64,000 nucleotides of DNA from Streptomyces ochraceiscleroticus (lineage in GTDB: Bacteria > Actinomycetota > Actinomycetes > Streptomycetales > Streptomycetaceae). Location of the stretch: NCBI RefSeq assembly GCF_000720485.1, contig NZ_JOAX01000003.1:1-64000 (forward strand). Reading direction: 5' to 3'. Below the pieces are notes generated by a model. It worked only from the letters and a program-made list of their open reading frames with translations. It was not told the origin of the DNA and made no database searches. The translations under genes were made by a program, and so were the position numbers. Positions 1 to 6,032 of the stretch are shown in pieces (position 1 is the stretch's first letter; each line of letters begins with the position of its first letter).

Positions 1-352
1 CCACGGTGGTGCCCGGCTGGGTCAGCCCCAACTGCGGGCCCACCACATGCACCACGCCCTGCTCGACATCACCCAGCGGGTGCAGCCGGACCCCGAACTC
101 CGCGGCGTTCTTGCGCAGCGTCTCCAGCTGGGTGCGCGAGACCGGATCGGCGATCGGCTTGTCGATGTCCAGGGGGGGGGGGTTGTGGTCCTCGGTGGCG
201 ATGGTCAGGTCCGTGCGGCGCACCCGGCGCCCGGCCTTGCGCAGGCCGTCGAACGCCTGCGGGCTGGTCACCTCGTGCAGCAGATGCAGATCGATGAAGA
301 GGAGGTCGGGCTCGCCTTCCGCGCGCCGGACGACATGGTCGTCCCGTTTCAC
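1..352 (-). CDS. leuC: 3-isopropylmalate dehydratase large subunit, 5' part only
   Basis: This is the N-terminal part of the [4Fe-4S] aconitase-family enzyme that isomerises 2- and 3-isopropylmalate in leucine synthesis. The gene runs off the left edge. The protein contains [19 protein letters not shown] and [10 protein letters not shown], which are typical of bacterial LeuC, and it faces the regulator ndgR as in other streptomycetes. The start is odd. The only plausible start is a GTG at 352-350, giving MKRDDHVV, whereas LeuC proteins normally carry about ten more residues (TLxEKxxDxHVV) before this point. An 11-G run at 172-182 replaces the usual residues after TEDHN with three prolines but stays in frame. 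The family assignment is secure. Whether the 5' end is biological or an assembly artefact is not. Confidence 0.88.
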   Translation of the reverse strand, partial: MKRDDHVVRRAEGEPDLLFIDLHLLHEVTSPQAFDGLRKAGRRVRRTDLTIATEDHNPPPLDIDKPIADPVSRTQLETLRKNAAEFGVRLHPLGDVEQGVVHVVGPQLGLTQPGTTV

Positions 353-359
353 AGTGTGA
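349..359. promoter_or_regulatory. Palindrome in the ndgR-leuC divergent junction
   Basis: The sequence TCACA-G-TGTGA is a perfect short palindrome 17 bases upstream of the ndgR ATG, and it overlaps the apparent leuC GTG. IclR-family regulators of this group bind their own divergent promoter region, so this is a candidate NdgR operator. Binding is inferred. Confidence 0.4.
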
Positions 360-376
360 GACGCGAGTATCGTTGC

Positions 377-1093
377 ATGGACAACTCTAGCGGCGTCGGC
401 GTTCTCGACAAGGCGGCTCTGGTATTGAGCGCTCTGGAGTCCGGTCCGGCCACCCTCGCCGGGCTGGTCGGAGCGACCGGGCTCGCGCGCCCCACGGCGC
501 ACCGGCTTGCGGTAGCACTGGAACACCACCGGATGGTGGCGAGGGACATGCAGGGCCGGTTCATCCTCGGACCGCGGCTGGCGGAGCTCGCCGCCGCGGC
601 CGGTGAGGACCGCCTGCTGGCCACGGCGGGACCGGTTCTCACGCACCTGCGCGATGTGACGGGCGAGAGCGCCCAGCTCTATCGCCGGCAGGGCGACATG
701 CGGATCTGCGTGGCCGCGGCCGAGCGGCTCTCGGGCCTGCGGGACACCGTCCCGGTGGGCTCCACGCTCCCGATGAAGGCGGGCTCGGCCGCGCAGATCC
801 TGATGGCCTGGGAGGAGCCCGAGCGGCTGCACAGGGGCCTTCAGGGGGCGCGTTTCACCGCGACCGCGCTCTCGGGCGTACGGCGCCGTGGCTGGGCCCA
901 GTCGATCGGCGAGCGGGAGCCGGGCGTGGCCTCGGTCTCCGCGCCCGTGCGCGGCCCGTCGAACCGGGTGGTGGCCTCCGTGTCGGTCTCCGGGCCGATC
1001 GAGCGGCTGACCCGCCACCCCGGGCGGATGCACGCCCAGGCCGTCATCGACGCGGCGGCCCGCCTCAGCGAGGCCCTGCGCCGTACGAGCTGA
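377..1093 (+). CDS. ndgR: IclR-family regulator NdgR
   Basis: This 238-residue DNA-binding protein has an N-terminal winged helix-turn-helix (about residues 5-65, with the recognition-helix region [11 protein letters not shown]) and a C-terminal IclR effector domain. It closely matches streptomycete NdgR/AreB, a regulator of leucine and other amino-acid genes that also affects antibiotic production. I chose the ATG at 377 ([14 protein letters not shown]) because that is the family N-terminus. The longer reading frame from position 47 is antisense to leuC and not credible. It is divergent from leuC, and only 24 bases separate the two start codons, which is unusually tight for a shared promoter region. 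Confidence 0.95.
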   Translation: MDNSSGVGVLDKAALVLSALESGPATLAGLVGATGLARPTAHRLAVALEHHRMVARDMQGRFILGPRLAELAAAAGEDRLLATAGPVLTHLRDVTGESAQLYRRQGDMRICVAAAERLSGLRDTVPVGSTLPMKAGSAAQILMAWEEPERLHRGLQGARFTATALSGVRRRGWAQSIGEREPGVASVSAPVRGPSNRVVASVSVSGPIERLTRHPGRMHAQAVIDAAARLSEALRRTS

Positions 1094-1257
1094 TGCGTAC
1101 GCGCTTATTCGCCGCCCCGCGCCTGCCGTCGCCAACGCCGCCGGCGGTGGGCAGGGGGCCTTTCCGCTCTTCTTTTCTCCGCGCGCTTCTTCTTTTCCGG
1201 ATGACCGCGCCTTTTCATGATGACCGACGCCCGCCATTACGAAAGTCGGCGCACGAA

Positions 1258-1287
1258 AAAGGCCCTCCACCTGAGTGGAGGGCCTTT
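1258..1287 (-). terminator. Intrinsic terminator of the tRNA cluster
   Basis: A 13-bp stem (AAAGGCCCTCCAC and complement) with loop CTGA is followed by a T tract on the minus strand. It lies ten bases downstream of the last tRNA-Glu, so it ends the minus-strand tRNA transcript. Confidence 0.85.
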
Positions 1288-1296
1288 CTCTCTGTG

Positions 1297-1369
1297 TACC
1301 CCCGACCGGATTCGAACCGGCGCTACCGCCTTGAGAGGGCGGCGTGCTAGGCCGCTACACAACGGGGGC
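1297..1369 (-). tRNA. tRNA-Glu (CUC), copy 1
   Basis: A 73-base cloverleaf with acceptor 5'-GCCCCCG, T-loop GTTCGAATC and anticodon CTC within the loop CTCTCAA; discriminator A, CCA not encoded. It is identical in sequence to the copies at 1524 and 1661. The cluster lies close to gltX, whose product charges it. Confidence 0.95.
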
Positions 1370-1417
1370 TCACCTGCGGTTTGAGCAGGAAGTGTGCAGT
1401 CCACCTACTCAACTGCG

Positions 1418-1489
1418 CTGGGCTACCAGGACTCGAACCTAGACTAAATGAACCAGAATCACTCGTGCTGCCAATTACACCATAGCCCA
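1418..1489 (-). tRNA. tRNA-Gln (CUG), copy 1, variant anticodon stem
   Basis: A 72-base tRNA with acceptor TGGGCTA, anticodon CTG in loop TTCTGGT, and discriminator G. It differs from the copy at 1797 at two positions that face each other in the anticodon stem: the C28-G42 pair of the other copy is a G-U wobble here. Actinobacteria lack GlnRS, so this tRNA would be charged by GltX and amidated by GatCAB (family knowledge). Confidence 0.93.
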
Positions 1490-1523
1490 TGGTGGTTGAG
1501 ACCAATCCAGGATTGGTCACCAG

Positions 1524-1596
1524 TACCCCCGACCGGATTCGAACCGGCGCTACCGCCTTGAGAGGGCGGCGTGCTAGGCCGCTACACAACGGGGGC
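1524..1596 (-). tRNA. tRNA-Glu (CUC), copy 2
   Basis: Identical in sequence to the tRNA-Glu at 1297-1369 and 1661-1733, with anticodon CTC. It is separated from its neighbours by short AT-richer spacers, consistent with processing from one polycistronic transcript. Confidence 0.95.
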
Positions 1597-1660
1597 CCTA
1601 GCGATCCTCATCATCACCGCATCCGGGAGCGACCCGAAGGAGGTGGATTGTAAGGATCTG

Positions 1661-1733
1661 TACCCCCGACCGGATTCGAACCGGCGCTACCGCCTTGAGA
1701 GGGCGGCGTGCTAGGCCGCTACACAACGGGGGC
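1661..1733 (-). tRNA. tRNA-Glu (CUC), copy 3
   Basis: Third identical tRNA-Glu gene of the cluster: anticodon CTC, 73 bases, discriminator A, CCA not encoded. Confidence 0.95.
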
Positions 1734-1796
1734 TGGCACTGCGATCAAGAGACTGTACTGCCGGGAAGACGATACTTCCGAGAAGACGATCTCTTG

Positions 1797-1868
1797 CTGG
1801 GCTACCAGGACTCGAACCTAGACTAACTGAACCAGAATCAGTCGTGCTGCCAATTACACCATAGCCCA
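1797..1868 (-). tRNA. tRNA-Gln (CUG), copy 2
   Basis: First gene of the minus-strand cluster. The anticodon stem ACTGA/TCAGT is fully Watson-Crick, anticodon CTG, discriminator G. The cluster promoter should lie between here and the HAD gene stop at 1954, but I could not fix a clear -35/-10 pair. Confidence 0.95.
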
Positions 1869-1953
1869 CCAAAACGCAACCCCTTGCGGGATTTTGTTCG
1901 GCTTGCGCTTCCCGCCGGGCCTGTCGGCCCTCTCGGGCGGCGCAGAAAGAACA

Positions 1954-2676
1954 TTACCCGAAGGTGTCCGGCGCTCCAAAACGGGTATCGCCGCGCAGCA
2001 GGCCGGGGAGCTGGTTCAGGCCGGTGATCCGGATCAGCTCGGGCCGGCCGCCCAGTCCCCGGCGGTCCAGCCAGATGCCCGTGAGGCCCGCGGCCACGGC
2101 GCCACCGGCGTCGATGTCGGGCTGGTCCCCCACGTACGCCACCTCTGCGGGCGGCAGCCCCAGGGCCTCACAAGCGGCGTGGAAGGCCCCCGCGGCGGGC
2201 TTGGCGATCCCCAGGTCCGCCGCGCACACCAGCGCCTCGAAACGGTCCCGTACGCCCAGAACCCGCAGCTTGCGGTCCTGATTGCGGACGGAGGAGTTCG
2301 AGAGCACCGCGTGCCGGTACTCCGCCGCGAGCAGCTCCAGCACCGGCAAGGTGTCCGGGAAGAGCGCCCAGGCGGCCTCGTAGTGCGCGAGGTACCGCCC
2401 GAACCACCCGTCGGCGTCCTCGTCGCTCATCGACGGCGTACCGAGGAAGTCCCGCACCCGGTCCCGTCGCTGCGCCTCGAAGGTGACCCCGCCGCCCTCG
2501 AACCGACGCCAGTGGAGCTCGGTGAGCTCCTTCCAACGGGTAAGGGCCTGCTCGACGGAGGGGTATCCGTCGAGCAGGCCCTCGGCGAGGAGATGCGCCT
2601 GCATCCCCACCTGATCGGCGTTCGCGTAATCGAAGAGCGTGTCATCGACGTCCCAGAGGACCGCGCGTATCGGCAT
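1954..2676 (-). CDS. HAD-superfamily hydrolase
   Basis: This 240-residue cytoplasmic haloacid-dehalogenase-type hydrolase is probably a phosphatase of unknown substrate. All HAD motifs are visible: the nucleophile motif DVDDT at residues 9-13, motif II LSNSS near 125-129, the motif III lysine at 159 (GIAKP), and the acidic motif IV GDQPDID at 183-189. The cap domain lies between motifs I and II, giving subfamily I topology. The ATG at 2676 has only a weak Shine-Dalgarno. An almost exact 36-bp copy of the gene start lies about 100 bases upstream and retains the better ribosome-binding site, so the 5' end appears to have been rearranged. The function is general only. Confidence 0.9.
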   Translation of the reverse strand: MPIRAVLWDVDDTLFDYANADQVGMQAHLLAEGLLDGYPSVEQALTRWKELTELHWRRFEGGGVTFEAQRRDRVRDFLGTPSMSDEDADGWFGRYLAHYEAAWALFPDTLPVLELLAAEYRHAVLSNSSVRNQDRKLRVLGVRDRFEALVCAADLGIAKPAAGAFHAACEALGLPPAEVAYVGDQPDIDAGGAVAAGLTGIWLDRRGLGGRPELIRITGLNQLPGLLRGDTRFGAPDTFG

Positions 2677-2783
2677 GATCCCGACGGTAGCCGAGGCGCG
2701 TCCGACCGGCTGGGGGTTCGGGGGTCATCCCCCGAAGAATGCAGTGTCGACGTCCCAGAGGACCGCGCGTATCGGCATGATCC
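2646..2783. repeat. Direct duplication of the HAD gene 5' end
   Basis: A 36-bp segment at 2646-2681, covering the start codon and first ten codons, recurs exactly at 2748-2783. Weaker similarity continues upstream of both start codons. Between the copies lies a hairpin at 2717-2736 (TTCGGGGG, loop TCAT, CCCCCGAA). Confidence 0.9.
2725..2778 (-). pseudogene. Truncated second start of the HAD gene (17 codons)
   Basis: The upstream copy begins ATG behind a GAGG motif and reads MPIRAVLWDVDTAFFGG before a TGA, so it loses the DVDDT nucleophile motif after eleven residues. It could act as an upstream ORF on the same message, or be a dead remnant of a duplication. Confidence 0.6.
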
Positions 2784-2841
2784 TCACGCTACCGGCGCGG
2801 CCGCTCCCGGGAGACCCGGTTTTCCGGCTCCCGGGGAACGA

Positions 2842-2878
2842 AAGGGGGGCGCCGACCAGTACGGTCGGCGCCCCCCTT
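2842..2878 (-). terminator. Hairpin downstream of gltX
   Basis: A perfect 16-bp GC-rich stem (AAGGGGGGCGCCGACC and complement) with a 5-base loop lies 13 bases beyond the gltX stop. There is no T tract, as is common for streptomycete terminators. Confidence 0.8.
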
Positions 2879-2891
2879 CAAGGGCCTGGCG

Positions 2892-4397
2892 TTACGCGGC
2901 CAGCTTCTTCAGGGCCGCGTCGATGCGGGCGAGGGTGCGGTCCTTGCCCAGGATCTCGAGGGACTCGAAGAGGGGGAGGCCGACCGTGCGGCCGGTGGTG
3001 GCCACGCGGACCGGGGCCTGGGCCTTGCCGAGCTTGAGGCCGTGCTCCTCGCCGGCGGCCAGGACGGCCTCCTTGAGGGACTCCGGGCTCGACCAGTCCG
3101 CGGTCTCCAGCTTGGCGCGGGCGGTGGTGAGCAGGGCGACCGGGTCGCCCTTGCCCATCGCCTTGGTCCAGGACGCCTCGTCGAAGACCGGCTCCTGCAG
3201 GAAGAGGAAGTCGACGTTGTCGGTGATCTCGGAGAGCACCTTCAGGCGGCTCTGGGCGTGCGGGGCGATCGCGTCGAACACCGACTGGTCGAAGTCCGCC
3301 TCGTCCCAGGGCGCGAAGGGGGCGCGCAGCCAGGGGGCGCAGCGCTCGGTGAAGTCCTTCACGTCGAGCTGCCGGATGTGGTCGGCGTTGATCGCCTCGC
3401 ACTTCTTGAGGTCGAAGCGCGCCGGGTTGGCGTTGACGTCCTCGATCTCGAACTTCGACACCATCTCGTCGATGGAGAAGATGTCCTGGTCCTCGGAGAA
3501 GGACCAGCCGAGCAGGGAGAGGTAGTTGAGGAGGCCCTCGGGGAGGAAGCCGCGCTCGCGGTAGAGGTTCAGCGAGGACTGCGGGTCGCGCTTGGAGAGC
3601 TTTTTGTTGCCCTCGCCCATGACGTACGGCAGATGGCCGAAGGCCGGGACCTGCTTCGCGACGCCCAGCTCGATCAGCGCCTTGTAGAGCGCGATCTGGC
3701 GCGGGGTGGAGGAGAGCAGGTCCTCGCCGCGCAGTACGTGGGTGATCTCCATCAGCGCGTCGTCGACCGGGTTGACGAGCGTGTACAGCGGCGCGCCGTT
3801 GGCGCGGAGGATGCCGTAGTCGGTCACGTTCTCCGGCTGGAAGGTCAGCTCGCCGCGGACCAGGTCGGTGAAGGTGATGGTCTCGTCGGGCATCCGGAAG
3901 CGGACGATCGAGGTGCGGCCCTCGGCCTCGTACGCGGCCTTCTGCTCGGGGGTCACCGCGCGGCACTTGCCGTCGTACCCGGAGGGCTTGCCGGCCTTGC
4001 GCGCGGCCTCCCGGCGCTCCTCCAGCTCCTCGGCGGTGCAGTAGCAGTGGTAGGCGTAACCGCCGTCCAGCAGCTTCTGCGCGACGTCCTGGTAGATGTC
4101 CATGCGCTGCGACTGGCGGTACGGGGCGTGCGGGCCGCCCTCGCCCTTGCCGCTGTCGTCGAAGGCCGCGGGGCCTTCGTCCCAGTCGAAGCCCAGCCAG
4201 CGCATGGCGTCCAGGAGCTGCTCGTAGGACTCCTCGGAGTCGCGGGCGGCGTCGGTGTCCTCGACACGGAAGACGAACGTACCGCCGTGGTGGCGGGCAT
4301 ACGCCCAGTTGAAGAGGGCGGTGCGGACCAGGCCCACGTGGGGGTTGCCGGTCGGCGAGGGACAGAAACGTACGCGGACGGGGGTCGCGTTAGCCAC
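2892..4397 (-). CDS. gltX: Glutamyl-tRNA synthetase
   Basis: This 501-residue class I aminoacyl-tRNA synthetase attaches glutamate to tRNA-Glu. Without a GlnRS it is probably also used for tRNA-Gln, with GatCAB then amidating the product. The HIGH motif appears as NPHVG at residues 18-22 within PSPTGNPHVG, and the KMSKS motif as KLSKR near residue 265. Length and N-terminus fit bacterial GltX. The ATG at 4397 overlaps the end of the upstream fumarylacetoacetate-hydrolase family gene by 8 bases, indicating translational coupling. The nearby Glu/Gln tRNA cluster is transcribed in the same direction. Confidence 0.97.
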   Translation of the reverse strand: MANATPVRVRFCPSPTGNPHVGLVRTALFNWAYARHHGGTFVFRVEDTDAARDSEESYEQLLDAMRWLGFDWDEGPAAFDDSGKGEGGPHAPYRQSQRMDIYQDVAQKLLDGGYAYHCYCTAEELEERREAARKAGKPSGYDGKCRAVTPEQKAAYEAEGRTSIVRFRMPDETITFTDLVRGELTFQPENVTDYGILRANGAPLYTLVNPVDDALMEITHVLRGEDLLSSTPRQIALYKALIELGVAKQVPAFGHLPYVMGEGNKKLSKRDPQSSLNLYRERGFLPEGLLNYLSLLGWSFSEDQDIFSIDEMVSKFEIEDVNANPARFDLKKCEAINADHIRQLDVKDFTERCAPWLRAPFAPWDEADFDQSVFDAIAPHAQSRLKVLSEITDNVDFLFLQEPVFDEASWTKAMGKGDPVALLTTARAKLETADWSSPESLKEAVLAAGEEHGLKLGKAQAPVRVATTGRTVGLPLFESLEILGKDRTLARIDAALKKLAA

Positions 4398-5151
4398 GCT
4401 TGATCACCTTGTTGGTGAGAGTGCCGATGCCTTCGATGGTGACGGCGACCTCGTCGCCGACGTTGAGCGGGCCGACCCCGGCGGGGGTGCCCGTGAGGAC
4501 GACGTCGCCGGGGAGCAGCGTCATCGCCTCCGTGATGTGGACGATCAGGTCCTCGATCGAGCGGACCATCTCGCTGGTGCGGCCGAGCTGGCGCTGGGCG
4601 CCGTTGACCGTGCACTGGATGGTCAGATCGCTCGGGTCCAGCTCGGTCTCGACCCAGGGGCCGAGCGGGCAGGAGCTGTCGAAGCCCTTGGCCCGGGCCC
4701 ACTGCGCCTCGCGACGCTGGACGTCGCGCGCGGTGATGTCGTTGGCGCAGGTGTAGCCGAGGATGACGTCCTTCACGCGCTCGCGGGGGACCTCGCGGCA
4801 CATGCGGCCGATGACGACGGCGAGCTCGGCCTCGTGGTGCACCTCCTGCGAGAAGGAGGGGTACACGACGGGGTCGCCGGGGCCCACCACCGAGGTGGAG
4901 GGCTTGAAGAAGGCGACCGGCACGTCGTCGACCTCGTTGCCGAGCTCCTTGGCGTGCTCGGCGTAGTTGCGGCCGATGGCCACGACCTTGTTCGGGAGGA
5001 CGGGCGGCAGCAGCCGCACCTTGTCCAGGGGGACCTTTTGACCCGAGCGCTCGAACTCGGCGAAGGGGTGTCCCTTGATGACGTCGAGGTCGTTGCCCTC
5101 GACGACGCCGAAGCCGACGTTGCCGTCGATGGAAAATCTGGCGATGCGCAC
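4390..5151 (-). CDS. Fumarylacetoacetate hydrolase family protein
   Basis: A cytoplasmic FAH-fold enzyme of 253 residues from the chosen GTG at 5151 (MRIARFSIDG). Family members hydrolyse or decarboxylate 2-keto acids such as acylpyruvates. The motifs HHEAELAVVIG (metal-binding glutamates) and YTCANDITARD are intact, and the C-terminal LTGTPAGVG is typical. The reading frame extends 14 codons upstream to another GTG at 5193. I prefer 5151 because it gives the usual family N-terminus and has AGAGGGG upstream, although the spacing is slightly long. It overlaps gltX by 8 bases. The substrate cannot be told from sequence. Confidence 0.9.
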   Translation of the reverse strand: MRIARFSIDGNVGFGVVEGNDLDVIKGHPFAEFERSGQKVPLDKVRLLPPVLPNKVVAIGRNYAEHAKELGNEVDDVPVAFFKPSTSVVGPGDPVVYPSFSQEVHHEAELAVVIGRMCREVPRERVKDVILGYTCANDITARDVQRREAQWARAKGFDSSCPLGPWVETELDPSDLTIQCTVNGAQRQLGRTSEMVRSIEDLIVHITEAMTLLPGDVVLTGTPAGVGPLNVGDEVAVTIEGIGTLTNKVIKRG

Positions 5152-5247
5152 GGAAGCCGCTGCCCCTCTTGATCTCTTGCCGGGAGTGGACACCCCAGGC
5201 TATCGCGGGAGCGCGGCCGCCCCTCTGTCCTTTTTGTGCGTCGCGTC

Positions 5248-5433
5248 CTACTCGGGCGCGTCCATGAGGACGGTGCGGCGGGGGTTGGCGGTCTGGGTGG
5301 GCAGCTCGACGGCCTGCTCCTGCTGTGCGGTGTCCTCGACCGGTGCGGTCTGCAGCTCCTCGGCGTCCTTCAGGTGCATCAGGGTCGTGCGCCGCGGGTT
5401 GGCTATGGAGCGGAACATCATCGTCGTCTTCAC
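5248..5433 (-). CDS. Small protein with duplicated ANPRRTxLM motif
   Basis: A 61-residue protein starting at GTG 5433, with GAGG 10 bases upstream. It has no membrane segment or signal peptide. Its striking feature is an internal repeat: ANPRRTTLM near residues 11-19 and ANPRRTVLM near 49-57, separated by an acidic Glu/Gln-rich linker. A possible promoter lies upstream (TTGACC at 5551-5556 and TAGCGC at 5529-5534 on the minus strand, spacer 16). I do not recognise a named family. The paired RRT sites could be kinase, FHA-binding or partner-docking sites, or a modified-peptide core, but no modifying enzyme is encoded nearby. It lies between the gltX operon and conservon 1. Confidence 0.7.
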   Translation of the reverse strand: MKTTMMFRSIANPRRTTLMHLKDAEELQTAPVEDTAQQEQAVELPTQTANPRRTVLMDAPE

Positions 5434-6032
5434 TGTCGGAATGCCTCGCGTATCTCGCGTGTGGTGGTCACTGCCCATGCAGATGCCGCTGGGCGATTGC
5501 GGCACCGGTGTAAAGCGTCAGGCTATGCGCGCTATTCCCGTCGATCTTGCGGTCAAGTCGGTGATCATCGTGTGAGTTTGCTCACGAACTGTGTGGCAAA
5601 TGCCGCAATTTTCATGATCGAACGCCGTTGACGAAACGGACATTGGCGGAGCGAAGCACATGTTCCACTCCCCTTTACGACACCAGGGGCGGGGCGCTAT
5701 GGCGCCCGTAACGCTCGCAAAAGTCCGTAATAAGGGGCGAGAGCTTCTACTACTCGTTACTCACTCCATACATTGCGTCACACATGTCACAGCCAGAGGC
5801 TCCGCTCTTGTTGCCGCTCCGGCACTGTGCTGGAATTCCCCGGACCGCCGCATGTTTCACACGGCGCGCAGGGGGCGCAGAGCAGCGCCGCGCGGTGGGT
5901 GCCGCTCTCTTAGCCAGAGGGAGTAGCCCGCCGGTCACACTCACGACCGCCATGGGGCCCGCGGCCCCCTACGACTCGACACCGTCCCGCCGTCACCGCG
6001 GAGGGACGCCTGGTCCAGAGGTTGCGACGCTA
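5434..6032. other. Intergenic region upstream of conservon 1
   Basis: About 600 bases with lower GC than the surroundings, lying between the divergent small protein gene and cvnA1. Short frames here (for example 5660-5926) lack codon bias and I do not call them. It must hold the promoters for both directions. Apart from the possible promoter at 5529-5556 I can identify no definite element. Confidence 0.6.

Noticed and set aside
1861..1953. Possible further tRNA or ribosomal RNA adjoining the tRNA cluster
   Set aside because: The sequence before tRNA-Gln copy 2 contains no cloverleaf or rRNA match.
2646..2783. CRISPR array
   Set aside because: Only two copies of one repeat with coding content, different spacing and no cas genes. 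No CRISPR-like array occurs elsewhere in the window.
3042..4403. Long plus-strand open frame opposite gltX
   Set aside because: It is antisense to a secure tRNA synthetase gene and has the Val/Leu/Gly/Glu-rich composition of a high-GC shadow frame, with no motif or ribosome-binding site.
5660..5926. Short plus-strand frame in the gap before cvnA1
   Set aside because: No codon bias, no ribosome-binding site and no recognisable sequence; the gap is more likely regulatory.
5784..6032. N-terminal extension of CvnA1 to position 5784
   Set aside because: The extension lacks coding character. GTG 6033 gives the conservon N-terminus and has a GAGG site.
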